A DNA stretch of 64,000 bases from Peribacillus simplex NBRC 15720 = DSM 1321 (GTDB lineage Bacteria; Bacillota; Bacilli; Bacillales; DSM-1321), in assembly GCF_002243645.1 (NCBI RefSeq), contig NZ_CP017704.1, forward strand, positions 3,304,001 through 3,368,000, given 5' to 3'. The notes under the pieces were generated by a model. It worked only from the letters and a program-made list of their open reading frames with translations. It was not told where the DNA came from and did not search any database. The translations under genes were made by a program, and so were the position numbers. The first letter of the stretch is position 1, and the number at the start of each line of letters is the position of its first letter. This document shows, in pieces, positions 25,361 to 34,409 of the stretch.

Positions 25361-25948
25361 TCATTTCTCTTCTTTTCCAACGATCCCATAAAACAAGATC
25401 TTCATAATATCTTCAGTCAAAGGTAGGATTTGTTGATAAACCTCTTCCCGTTGGATATATTCATTCATCGCTTTTATAAAAAATAAAATCGCTTCATTAG
25501 ATAAGTTTGGATCAACATATCCTTGTTCCTTCCCCTCGTTAAAAAGATCAATAAAGCGTGGCAGGGCCTTTTCTGTATATATTTTTTCCATATAATTGAG
25601 CCCGGAAGTATATTCCCTCATTAAATATTGATAAAAATCTTCATGAATTTGTTTCGCTGTTTCATTCTTCGTGAACATAATTTGCTTTATTTTTTCAGGG
25701 AAAGCAATGTTGCTGGTAAGTATTTGTTCAAATTCATCCATTGCCTTATCTGTATAATAAATAAAAACCTCATGAATTAAATTATGTTTACTTTCGAAGT
25801 AATTATATATCGTTACTTGAGATACATTTGCTTTTTTGGCTATTTCTCCTATAGAAATCTTTTGTACACCATACTCCATGAATAAACCTAAGGCAGCCTC
25901 CAGTATATTCAATTTTTTTTGTTCCCTGCGGCGTTGAAATCCGTCCAT
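25361..25948 (-). CDS. TetR family regulator
   Basis: 195 residues. HTH: VQKISIGEIAKKANVSQVTIYNYFESKHNL. The C-terminal domain is helical without recognised ligand motif. It is divergent from the ABC exporter at 26103 across 154 bp; that gap contains AAGTTCATAAACTA (an AGTT/AACT inverted repeat near 26010-26025) as a possible operator. It likely represses the exporter. A strong terminator lies just after its stop on the plus strand. Confidence 0.87.
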   Translation of the reverse strand: MDGFQRRREQKKLNILEAALGLFMEYGVQKISIGEIAKKANVSQVTIYNYFESKHNLIHEVFIYYTDKAMDEFEQILTSNIAFPEKIKQIMFTKNETAKQIHEDFYQYLMREYTSGLNYMEKIYTEKALPRFIDLFNEGKEQGYVDPNLSNEAILFFIKAMNEYIQREEVYQQILPLTEDIMKILFYGIVGKEEK

Positions 25949-26102
25949 TTATTTCACCTCAACCTTAGTTTAATTAAAAATATGTAATAGAACAATAAAA
26001 TAAGTTCATAAACTATTGTCAGGAATTCTTATTTTATATATTATGTACTAAATTGATTAAAATATTTCATAATTTCTTTTCAGAGGAAGAGGTGGATGAG
26101 GA

Positions 26103-27020
26103 ATGTCAGTATTGAAAACAACTGATTTAACGAAAAAGTTTGGAAAGTTTACCGCTTTAAATGGTGTGAACATTGAAGTGAATAAAGGTGAGGTGTTTGG
26201 ATTCATCGGTCCTAATGGTGCTGGAAAATCAACAACGATCCGTGTGCTGCTCGGGATTTTAAAAGCGACGGATGGGGAAGCAAAGATTTTCGGCAAGGAT
26301 GCATGGAAAGATGCGGTTGAAATTCACAAGCGAATCGCGTATGTTCCAGGAGATGTGAACCTATGGCCCAACTTAACAGGCGGGGAAGTTATTGATCTGT
26401 TTGTTGAATTACGCGGGGCGAACAATAAAAGCAGACGCGAAGAACTAATAAAAAAATTCGATTTGGATCCTTCCAAGAAATGTGGAACATATTCAAAAGG
26501 GAACCGGCAAAAGGTTGCTTTGATTGCTGCTTTCTCATCTGATGCCGACCTTTATATATTGGATGAACCAACATCAGGTCTAGATCCATTGATGGAAAGA
26601 GTGTTCCAGGAATGTGTGATGGATGCGAAAAATGAAGGAAAAAGCATCTTGCTTTCCAGTCACATTCTTTCTGAAGTGGAAAGGTTATGCGATAAAGTGG
26701 GCATCATTCGGCAAGGGCAAATAATTGAAACGGGAACATTGGATGAGTTACGTCATTTAACGAGAACAAGCTTGCTTGTCGAAACGAAGCAACCTATTCC
26801 TGCTTTAGGGAATGTAAACGGGGTTCGGGATATCGTGAAGAAAGATGAAGCACTTTCATTCCAAGTGGATACAGATGAATTGGATAATGTAATGAAGTAT
26901 ATAAGCCAATTTGGAATTGTGAAATTGGAAAGCGCGCCGCCTACATTGGAAGATTTATTCATGAGCCATTATGAAGGCGAAAGGAAGACTTCTGATTCTG
27001 GGGCGGGAGGTGCGTTATAA
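26103..27020 (+). CDS. ABC transporter ATP-binding protein
   Basis: 305 residues, ATG after AGAGGAAGAGGTGG. Walker A GPNGAGKSTT, Q-loop YVPGDVNLWP, signature YSKGNRQKVAL (SKGNRQK in place of LSGGQ), Walker B LYILDEPTSGLD and H-loop LLSSHILSE. A C-terminal extension of about 90 residues resembles those of DrrA-type exporters. The permease gene overlaps by one base (TAATG). The pair with TetR resembles the multidrug / polyketide-antibiotic exporter type (COG3559 partner). Confidence 0.92.
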   Translation: MSVLKTTDLTKKFGKFTALNGVNIEVNKGEVFGFIGPNGAGKSTTIRVLLGILKATDGEAKIFGKDAWKDAVEIHKRIAYVPGDVNLWPNLTGGEVIDLFVELRGANNKSRREELIKKFDLDPSKKCGTYSKGNRQKVALIAAFSSDADLYILDEPTSGLDPLMERVFQECVMDAKNEGKSILLSSHILSEVERLCDKVGIIRQGQIIETGTLDELRHLTRTSLLVETKQPIPALGNVNGVRDIVKKDEALSFQVDTDELDNVMKYISQFGIVKLESAPPTLEDLFMSHYEGERKTSDSGAGGAL

Positions 27021-28624
27021 TGGCAAACCGGTCCTATCATAATACAGGAAGACTCTCCCGATTCATCGTACGGCAAGATCGGATTCGGATCCCTGTTTGG
27101 ATAATTTCCCTATCGGTCCTTTCATTTATGGTTGCAATGGCATTCACCGATCTGTACCCGACTGGGCTAGAAAGGCAAACTATTGCTGAAACGATGAGGA
27201 ACCCTGCAATGACAGCGATGGTGGGGAAAGGTTACGGCCTGGATGACTATACAAACGGAGCGATGATGGCGCATCAAATGTTACTTTTAACCGCTATGGC
27301 CGTGGGGATAATGAGCATTTTACTTGTTACGCGCCATACACGCGCAGATGAAGAGGACGGCCGTATCGAAATGATCCGTTCTTTGCCGGCTGGCCGGTTA
27401 GCTAATTTATATGCAACCATTTCCGTATCGTTTGGAACGAATGCATTGATCGCGATAATAACGGGTTTCGGATTGTATGCTCTGGGAATTGAAAGCATGG
27501 ATTTGGAAGGTTCCCTTATGTATGGAGCTGCTTTAGGGGCAACCGGTATTTTCTTCTCGGCGATAACGGCATTATTTGCCCAGCTTACAGAGAGTGCGCG
27601 AGGTACGATTGGTTACTCCATCACTGTTTTGCTTCTCTCCTATCTTATTCGGGCGATTGGGGATGTTAGCAATGAAACACTTTCCTGGTTTTCACCATTG
27701 GGTTGGGTTTTAGGTTCAGAAGTATATGTGAATAATTATTGGTGGCCAATCATCCTTACGATCGGTGCGGCAATGATTTTGTTTGGACTTTCTCTATATT
27801 TGAATGCCATCCGTGATTTGGAAGCTGGATTCATACCGTCTAAGCCTGGCAGAAAATATGCGTCATCCTTTTTGAAAAGTCCGCTTGGTCTCGCGCTAAG
27901 GCTTCAGCGTACAGGATTAATTGCGTGGGCAGCCGGGATGTTCATTTTAGGAGCATCTTACGGTTCCGTTTTAGGTGATTTAGAATCCTTTTTTGCAAAA
28001 AATGAAATGATGGCTGAACTATTGACGCCAGTTGAAGGCTATTCTCTGACAGAACAATTCTTGACAATGTTGATGTCAGTCATCTCCATGGTATGCACCA
28101 TTCCGCCTTTAATGGCGATGTTAAAGCTTAAAGGGGAAGAGAAAAAGAACCATACTGAACATTTACTTAGTCGTGCTGTATCCCGTACAAGGCTTATGGG
28201 GAGCTACTTTATCATCTCCGTGATTGGCGGTTTTCTCATGATTACGCTTGCTGCCGTGGGCCTTTGGGCAGTCGGGAATTCAGTAATGGATGAAGGGATT
28301 GCTTTCGGCACTTTATATAGTGCAGCAATGGTCTACCTACCTGCGATGTGGATCATGATTGGTATCGCAGTGCTGTTTATTGGCTTTGCACCAAAATTCT
28401 CTGGCTTGACTTGGCTTTACTTGACATACTCAATCTTAGTCGTTTATTTAGGAGGAATGCTTCAATTTCCGGAATGGATGGGAAAACTAACACCATTTGG
28501 CCATATTCCGAAACTTCCTGTTGAAGATATGGACTTCATGAAAGTATCCATACTTACAATCATAGCTATAGGTTTTCTGGCTGTTGGCTTTATCGGATAT
28601 AACAAACGGGATATCCGAGGTTGA
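27020..28624 (+). CDS. ABC transporter permease, polyketide-antibiotic exporter type
   Basis: 534 residues, much longer than a normal ABC-2 permease, with about 12 hydrophobic segments in two similar halves. This fits the COG3559 class of putative polyketide-antibiotic exporters. The cytoplasmic loop ADEEDGRIEMIRSLPAGR in the first half is the coupling element, and the second half has KNHTEHLLSRAVSRTRLMGS in the same place. Start ATG overlaps the ATPase stop. Together with the divergent TetR gene it forms a second inducible exporter in this window; substrate unknown. Confidence 0.88.
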   Translation: MANRSYHNTGRLSRFIVRQDRIRIPVWIISLSVLSFMVAMAFTDLYPTGLERQTIAETMRNPAMTAMVGKGYGLDDYTNGAMMAHQMLLLTAMAVGIMSILLVTRHTRADEEDGRIEMIRSLPAGRLANLYATISVSFGTNALIAIITGFGLYALGIESMDLEGSLMYGAALGATGIFFSAITALFAQLTESARGTIGYSITVLLLSYLIRAIGDVSNETLSWFSPLGWVLGSEVYVNNYWWPIILTIGAAMILFGLSLYLNAIRDLEAGFIPSKPGRKYASSFLKSPLGLALRLQRTGLIAWAAGMFILGASYGSVLGDLESFFAKNEMMAELLTPVEGYSLTEQFLTMLMSVISMVCTIPPLMAMLKLKGEEKKNHTEHLLSRAVSRTRLMGSYFIISVIGGFLMITLAAVGLWAVGNSVMDEGIAFGTLYSAAMVYLPAMWIMIGIAVLFIGFAPKFSGLTWLYLTYSILVVYLGGMLQFPEWMGKLTPFGHIPKLPVEDMDFMKVSILTIIAIGFLAVGFIGYNKRDIRG

Positions 28625-28669
28625 CGAATCAACTATGATTCTATTATTCCTGCAAATTGTCTTCAGACT

Positions 28670-28712
28670 AAAGCCTGATTTCTTTGTTTTCGATGAGAAA
28701 TCAGGCTTTTAT
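28670..28712. terminator. Bidirectional terminator between ABC permease and TauE genes
   Basis: A 14-bp stem AAAGCCTGATTTCT / AGAAATCAGGCTTT with a 12-base loop, in the gap between two convergent genes, with T-runs on the plus side. Confidence 0.88.
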
Positions 28713-28718
28713 TGGTTA

Positions 28719-29468
28719 TCAGTCATGAGGAAATAATAATAGTACACCTAGCGCAATGATGATAAAGAATAAATAGCTTTCGAATTTCTTCGCAGGAATT
28801 CGCTTATTCATGAAGATTCCGAGACCTGTCGCAAGTAATATAGCTGGAATGGAATAAGCGTAAAGAATAAGTGAATCGGCAGTCCATAGTCCGCCTAGCG
28901 CATGACCCGTCACGACCAGGATTCCGGATATAAGAAAATGGGCTTGCAATGTTCCGCGGAATCGATCTGGGTTCCATCTTCGTAAAGTTCCATAGACGAC
29001 GACCGGCACTCCGTTAAAGTTATAGGCGCTGCCAAGGACTCCCCACGCAAAACCGAACGGCCATACCCAGCCCTTCGAGTTAAATAACGGTTTATCCACA
29101 GCGTGAAAAAGTTTTTGCTTAAGAAGAGAATATCCTCCATATGCAATCAAAAAAACACCGAGTGCAGAAGTAATGATCATAGAAGGTGCGTAATGAAGCA
29201 AAGCGAGGCCGGCTGGTATTCCGATGACCGTTGCAAGCGCCAGTCTGATTAATACCGAGCGTTCGATATGCTGCCATCCACTAACGACGGTTAATGAAGC
29301 AACGGTAAGACCTGCCAATCCAATCAGGGAAACTGAAGTATTAAGTGGAATGTGAAGTAAGGCAAGCAGAGGCATGCTGACAATCGCTTCACCGAACCCG
29401 AACATCGTCCGCATCAAGGCGCCGATAAAGACTGCCGCCACCACCAATATGATACTGCTGAGCGTCAT
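28719..29468 (-). CDS. TauE/SafE family sulfite/organosulfonate exporter-like permease
   Basis: 249 residues, seven to eight spans, with duplicated TauE-type halves (LMRTMFGFGEAIVSMPLLALL and GSAYNFNGVPVVVYGTLRRW). The start follows AGGAGGTGAAATA. The family moves anions such as sulfite or sulfoacetate. No sulfur genes are next to it, so the substrate cannot be inferred. Confidence 0.87.
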   Translation of the reverse strand: MTLSSIILVVAAVFIGALMRTMFGFGEAIVSMPLLALLHIPLNTSVSLIGLAGLTVASLTVVSGWQHIERSVLIRLALATVIGIPAGLALLHYAPSMIITSALGVFLIAYGGYSLLKQKLFHAVDKPLFNSKGWVWPFGFAWGVLGSAYNFNGVPVVVYGTLRRWNPDRFRGTLQAHFLISGILVVTGHALGGLWTADSLILYAYSIPAILLATGLGIFMNKRIPAKKFESYLFFIIIALGVLLLFPHD

Positions 29469-29813
29469 TATTTCACCTCCTGAAGCAAGAAATTACCCTT
29501 CTATAATTATACCATATCAAAACACTTTTAGTTTGATGGAAACCTGATTTATAACGGGTTATTTAAGGTCTGTTTTACCCTCTTTAACGTGTTTGTCATG
29601 TTGTTTAATAGAGAGGTACACGGGTTTAAATTCGTTGTATAGTAAACTGGAATGAGGGGGATATAGTGGCGCCCTATTTCTTAGGAAGAGTGTGTTGGAA
29701 AATCTTCATTTATCTTAAAGATAAATGGGGGGAAGGGAAATTAACCATTTAATGCAGGGGAGGGTGAGGCATGGGGCAATCCTTCTTAATGAAGGTTCGC
29801 ACCCTTTACCCTT
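29469..29813. other. Intergenic region, no supported gene
   Basis: It contains the promoter side of the TauE gene, an ATTTATCTT / AAGATAAAT inverted repeat near 29707-29727, and a 15-codon ORF (MGQSFLMKVRTLYPF) after GGGAGGGTGAGG at 29771. The ORF is too short to call. Confidence 0.35.
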
Positions 29814-30398
29814 TTAGTGTACAAGAATCGAAAACGCGCTATACACTAATAACAAAGCCATAATTACATTAAACTGACTTCGATACTTTGATAAAAAAGT
29901 TTGAAAAACCGAACCGAACATACTCCAACAGAACGTACTCATAAAACCAACAAAAGCTAGAAATAATGAAAAGAATAGTAAGCTGAAATTTGAAGAGTGA
30001 TAAGGTAGTATGAAGGTCGATATTGCAGTGATGCCATATAAGATGCCTTTTGGATTTATGAATTGTAAAAGCATGCCCGCTATAAAGCTGTTGTTCTTGT
30101 GATCATTATCGTCCTTATCTTTATTTGAACTGGAAATGATTTTTATGGCCAGATACAGCATATAAATTGCACCTAGGATAGTCATGATAAATTCAATCTT
30201 TGGTATGAAATTTTCAAGCAAAACATTAAAATAACTACACAATAACATTATTACAAAAAAACCGGCACCTACCCCGAAACAAAATTTAATCGTCCTTTTT
30301 AACCCGTACTTGTTCGCAAATAACATGGCCATGATGTTATTTGGTCCTGGAGTGAAACTTGTAACAAAAACAAATAGCAAAAAAGATAGTAAAGGCAT
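29814..30398 (-). CDS. LysE/RhtB family amino-acid exporter
   Basis: 194 residues from ATG 30398, six bases after AAAGGGGAG; a longer frame from 30671 runs into the divergent regulator and is rejected. Six spans. Family hallmark near the N-terminus: FVTSFTPGPNNIMAMLFA. The second half reads GMLLQFINPKGILYGITAI, typical of this family. It exports an amino acid or derivative. It is divergent from an XRE-cupin regulator, a common pairing. Confidence 0.9.
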   Translation of the reverse strand: MPLLSFLLFVFVTSFTPGPNNIMAMLFANKYGLKRTIKFCFGVGAGFFVIMLLCSYFNVLLENFIPKIEFIMTILGAIYMLYLAIKIISSSNKDKDDNDHKNNSFIAGMLLQFINPKGILYGITAISTFILPYHSSNFSLLFFSLFLAFVGFMSTFCWSMFGSVFQTFLSKYRSQFNVIMALLLVYSAFSILVH

Positions 30399-30419
30399 GG
30401 TTGACTCCCCTTTGTATGC

Positions 30420-30444
30420 TATAATGACCAAAAGTGACATTATA
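30420..30444. promoter_or_regulatory. Candidate operator between lysE-type and XRE-cupin genes
   Basis: TATAATG - 11 bases - CATTATA, a perfect 7-bp inverted repeat within the 103-bp divergent promoter; one arm also looks like a -10 box for the exporter. Confidence 0.45.
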
Positions 30445-30501
30445 ACGACTTCCTTTTTATTGTACAATGCCGACGTTATATTGTAAATAAGGAGTATTTT
30501 T

Positions 30502-31056
30502 ATGGAAGAAATAAATTTTATTATTGCTAACAATTTAAAAGCCATCAGGGAAAGTAAGAAATTAAGTCTTGAAAAGGTTGCTGAATTAACCGGAGTAAGC
30601 AAAACGATGATCGGACAAATCGAAAGGGGAGGATCGAGCCCGACGATTACAACCATTTGGAAAATAGCCAATGGATTAAAGATTTCATTTTCTTCACTGA
30701 TAAATAGTCCGCAGCCAGATACAAAAATTGTTTTAAAAAGTGAAATTCAATCATTATCTGAGGATAACGGCAAATATCGAGTTTATCCCCACTTTCCCTT
30801 TGAAGATGAGAAGCGCTTTGAAGTATATTCAGTCGAGATAGAAAAAGGTGGATTCCTAAGTTCCGATTCGCATAGAGAAGGAACTGAAGAGTACATAACT
30901 GTTTTTGAAGGGGAAGTGACTGTACGTGTAAATAACGAAGAATATACAGTAAGGAATGGGGATTCTATCAGATTCAAGGCTGACAGACCGCATGCCTACC
31001 ATAATTCAGGGGAAACATTAACTCGATTAAGCATGATCCTATATTATCCAACTTAA
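30502..31056 (+). CDS. XRE family regulator with C-terminal cupin domain
   Basis: 184 residues, ATG after AAGGAG. The N-terminal HTH_3 domain is clear (LSLEKVAELTGVSKTMIGQI). The C-terminal cupin runs about 110-184 (SHREGTEEYITVFEGEVTVR and GDSIRFKADRPHAYHN), which may bind a small ligand or metal. In this family the cupin senses an amino acid or related compound, and the regulator controls a neighbouring exporter. It is divergent from the LysE gene, so it probably controls export. Confidence 0.9.
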   Translation: MEEINFIIANNLKAIRESKKLSLEKVAELTGVSKTMIGQIERGGSSPTITTIWKIANGLKISFSSLINSPQPDTKIVLKSEIQSLSEDNGKYRVYPHFPFEDEKRFEVYSVEIEKGGFLSSDSHREGTEEYITVFEGEVTVRVNNEEYTVRNGDSIRFKADRPHAYHNSGETLTRLSMILYYPT

Positions 31057-31167
31057 AAAAAGGGAGTAATGCTGTTTCTGCTTGTTATATATCTTTGCAA
31101 AAATATTGGTGTTGGAATTATTAAAAGTAAATATATTGGAAGTTTATGTTGAATCAATAAAGAGTGG

Positions 31168-31195
31168 GAGAGATTTAAATCTCTCTCTTTTTTTG
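31168..31195 (+). terminator. Terminator after the XRE-cupin gene
   Basis: GAGAGATTT / AAATCTCTC followed by CTTTTTTT. Confidence 0.82.
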
Positions 31196-31544
31196 TTTTC
31201 GATAAATTAGGTATAAAGACTAAGGGTGATTTCAAGGAAAACCGATACTATTTAACCATTAAATTATTTTATTGATATATCATCAATCTGTTACTAGGTA
31301 TTTTGGGGTGATTATAATGATAATATTCTGTTAATATTCCATGTTGTATTGTAAATATGTTTTAAAATTGGATTATTTTGTTGTAATATAGGAGATACAC
31401 GGATCTTTAGAGGAAAAAAGTAGGGTGGATTTGTGTATGGGTAAGTAAATTTGTCGGAATTGAATTTTTGGAAAAGCGTGTCAATTCTATGGATAAGTTA
31501 GCAGAATGTTATGCCAGTATAGAACTTATGGGGGGATTACTATA
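31196..31544. other. AT-rich leader of the surface nucleotidase gene
   Basis: About 350 bp of AT-rich sequence before the gene at 31545. No ORF. No riboswitch was recognised. A weak TTTAAA - 17 bp - TAATAT promoter lies near 31361-31390, so the untranslated leader could be about 150 bases. Confidence 0.35.
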
Positions 31545-34355
31545 ATGGGGAAAAAGAAAATCGTAAAAATTGCATCAGCTACCATAATGGCTGCGACAGC
31601 GATCGTAGCAGTAGCACCGGCACCTTCGGATGCTGCCACTAGCCTTAATAGTAAGATCAAAACGGCCAAGGCCGCCATCAAAAAACCATTCGACACCTAT
31701 TTCTACACTTCTAAACTCGCTTCAGTGTCCACTGTTGAAAAACAAATCAAGTCTGCAAAACAAGCAAAAAAAGACATCAACTCTACCATTAAAAAATCAA
31801 TGTTAAGCAAAAAAGAAAAAGATGCCAAATACAAAGAAATCGAAGCTTATGATAAGTACATCACTCGTTCAGAAGGTTATGTAAAAGGGTATAAAGCGGC
31901 TGAGAAAGCAAAAGCTGCACATGGCAAATCGATTAGCTCCCTTACGAATTCAATACTTGCCAAGAAATCAATTGATATCAGGAATCAATACGAGGCACTG
32001 GATAAAGCCGTGAAAAAGACAGATAAAGATATTAAAGATACTGTTTACGGTGCGAAAATCGAAAAGCTCTTATACGATAAATTCACTAAATCGACCAAAA
32101 CAGCTTTGAGCGGTGACCTGAAAGTTCCGTACTACTATGAAAAAGCTGCTTACTGGGTGAAGAAGGGTGATTTAAAGACCGCGGACAAGCGGATGCAAAC
32201 CGTTTCTTCGCAGTTGAAAAAGGTCAGCAAAACATCCAAGCTCGGAAAAGCCATACACGCCTATGTTAAAGAAGTGAAAGGTAAGTATGATGAAGCAGTA
32301 TATGCAGAAAAGAAAAAAGAAGTGGCAAAACGGGTCAATGCCTATGTAGCTCTTGCCAATGGGGAACTTAAAACGAAAGAACAGATAAACGCGGCTAAAA
32401 AGGCGAAAGCAGCCATTAATTTAAATGGAATCAAGGAGTCGGACCGAAAGGAATTCCTAGCGAAAATAGCATTGGCGGATAAGAAAGTCGCTGCCGCTGA
32501 AGAAGCCTTGAAAAATCCAGCGAAGGCGATCACGCTTTCCTTGATGCATACGAATGACACGCATGCCCACTTGGATAATGTGGCCAAAAGGGTGACGGCT
32601 GTTAAGGAAGTGCGTAAGAGTAAGCCGCAAGCACTTTTGGTTGATGCTGGTGATGTATTCTCGGGAACTCTCTATTTTAATGAATTCAAAGGGCAGGCTG
32701 ATCTTCGCTTCATGAATTTAATGAAATATGACGTCATGACATTCGGGAATCATGAGTTTGATTTGGGATCAAGCGCCGAAGGGCATCAAGCTTTGGCTGA
32801 CTTCATTAAAGGGGCACAGTTCCCATTTGTCAGTTCGAATGTGGACTTCTCCAAAGATGATAAGTTCAAGGGACTATTCTCGGATTTGATTTCAAGTAAG
32901 CCAGAGCAAGGGAAGATATACAATGGAATCGTAAAACAAGTGGATGGCCAAAAGGTAGGGTTCTTCGGGCTTACAACTGAAGAGACGAAAGACATTTCAA
33001 GTCCAGGAAGTATAGAATTTGAAAACTATCTTGAAGAAGCCGAAAAAGCGGTCAAGGCGTTCAAAGGCATGGGTGTCAATAAGATAGTTGCCGTATCCCA
33101 TATTGGTTATGATGACAATGCAGCTTATGACAATGATTTAACATTAGCTGCCAAGGTCAAGGGCATCGACGTGATTGTGGGCGGACATAGCCATACGCAG
33201 TTAGACGCCCCCGTTGTTGTTGACAAAGATGATAAAGGGAAAACGAAAGAGCCGACTGTCATCGTTCAAGGGTATCAATATAGCGACTATTTAGGAACGA
33301 TCGATGTGAACTTCGATAAGGAAGGCAAGATTGTCGGACAAGCCGGTCAGCTGATTAAGCTTTCTGAAAAACAGGATGATGCTGAAGCGGCAAAAGTGCT
33401 CGAAACATACTCCTCTAAGATTAAGGAGCTGAAGGATACGCAGACTGGTGCATCTGCTGTGAAAGCCTTGGAAACACCGCGTGATGCAGGAGATGCAACG
33501 AAGCCGAGTGTTCGTAAAAATGAAACGGAACTGGGTAATTTAATTACGGATGGAATGCTTAGTAAAGCGAAAGAATTCAATAAGGATGCAGTCATAGCTT
33601 TCCAAAATGGCGGGGGCATCCGCGCTGGCATCGATCAAGGTGAGATCACTTTAGGGGAAATCCTAACCGTTTTACCGTTTGGGAATACGTTAGCGACGAT
33701 GAAGCTTACAGGTGCAGAAATCAATGAAGCATTAGAGCATAGTGTAAGCCTCGCTCCTAAGGAAAATGGCGGCTTCCTGCATGTTTCCGGAATGAAATTC
33801 AGCTACGACAGTTCGAAGGAAGCAGGCAATCGTGTCACAAAGGTTGAAGTCCTGGGACAAGATGGAACATATTCCGAATTGGATGCAACGAAGGAATATG
33901 TCGTGGCGACCAATGCTTTTACAGCCAAGGGCGGAGATGGTTTCACCGTTTTCAAGAAGGCTTATGAAGAAGGAAGAGTGACCGATATCGGACTCGCTGA
34001 TTGGGAGAATTTACGGGATTATGTAAGCGAGCTGAAAACTGTCAATCCAAGCATCGAAGGACGCATCAAGGATGTTGCCGGAAGCAATACAGACCCGACT
34101 GTGGTATTGGCTAAGGACTTTGGCGGAACGGCTGATGCCCCAAAAACACATGAAGGTAATGTAGTTGTGGACATCACGGATATTGCTTCATTAGAAAATG
34201 CAGTGGTTAAAGGGAATCTTACATTAACGGGAACTCCTCCGGATAACTTTACTTTTTCACAGGTTACAGTCGAGGGTAATTTGGATTTATCGGGACTTAA
34301 CGGTAAGACCGTGAGCATGAGCGGTGTCACGGTGAATGGCGAAACCATTCTTTAA
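31545..34355 (+). CDS. Secreted cell-wall-associated 5'-nucleotidase / metallophosphoesterase
   Basis: 936 residues from ATG 31545, after GGGGGG; the frame from 31506 lacks a ribosome site. A signal peptide (MGKKKIVKIASATIMAATAI, cut near APSDAA) exports it. Residues 36-325 are lysine-rich and helical, like the wall-polymer-binding N-terminus of Geobacillus S-layer protein SbsC. Residues 328-590 are a calcineurin-like phosphoesterase (HTNDTHAHLDN, DAGDVFSG, FGNHEFDLG, GGHSHTQ). Residues 655-830 are the 5'-nucleotidase C-terminal domain (NLITDGML, FQNGGGIRAGI). The last 80 residues form a beta-rich tail. It likely dephosphorylates extracellular nucleotides, like B. subtilis YfkN. The nuclease gene follows 54 bp later. 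Confidence 0.9.
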   Translation: MGKKKIVKIASATIMAATAIVAVAPAPSDAATSLNSKIKTAKAAIKKPFDTYFYTSKLASVSTVEKQIKSAKQAKKDINSTIKKSMLSKKEKDAKYKEIEAYDKYITRSEGYVKGYKAAEKAKAAHGKSISSLTNSILAKKSIDIRNQYEALDKAVKKTDKDIKDTVYGAKIEKLLYDKFTKSTKTALSGDLKVPYYYEKAAYWVKKGDLKTADKRMQTVSSQLKKVSKTSKLGKAIHAYVKEVKGKYDEAVYAEKKKEVAKRVNAYVALANGELKTKEQINAAKKAKAAINLNGIKESDRKEFLAKIALADKKVAAAEEALKNPAKAITLSLMHTNDTHAHLDNVAKRVTAVKEVRKSKPQALLVDAGDVFSGTLYFNEFKGQADLRFMNLMKYDVMTFGNHEFDLGSSAEGHQALADFIKGAQFPFVSSNVDFSKDDKFKGLFSDLISSKPEQGKIYNGIVKQVDGQKVGFFGLTTEETKDISSPGSIEFENYLEEAEKAVKAFKGMGVNKIVAVSHIGYDDNAAYDNDLTLAAKVKGIDVIVGGHSHTQLDAPVVVDKDDKGKTKEPTVIVQGYQYSDYLGTIDVNFDKEGKIVGQAGQLIKLSEKQDDAEAAKVLETYSSKIKELKDTQTGASAVKALETPRDAGDATKPSVRKNETELGNLITDGMLSKAKEFNKDAVIAFQNGGGIRAGIDQGEITLGEILTVLPFGNTLATMKLTGAEINEALEHSVSLAPKENGGFLHVSGMKFSYDSSKEAGNRVTKVEVLGQDGTYSELDATKEYVVATNAFTAKGGDGFTVFKKAYEEGRVTDIGLADWENLRDYVSELKTVNPSIEGRIKDVAGSNTDPTVVLAKDFGGTADAPKTHEGNVVVDITDIASLENAVVKGNLTLTGTPPDNFTFSQVTVEGNLDLSGLNGKTVSMSGVTVNGETIL

Positions 34356-34409
34356 GCGGTATTCAAATGATTCCTGGGCCTACGAAAAAAAGTTGGAGGG
34401 GTTGAGATC

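Noticed and set aside
30399-30671. 91-residue extension of the LysE protein
   Set aside because: It overlaps the divergent promoter and the XRE-cupin gene; ATG 30398 has a good ribosome site and begins at the family's usual N-terminus.
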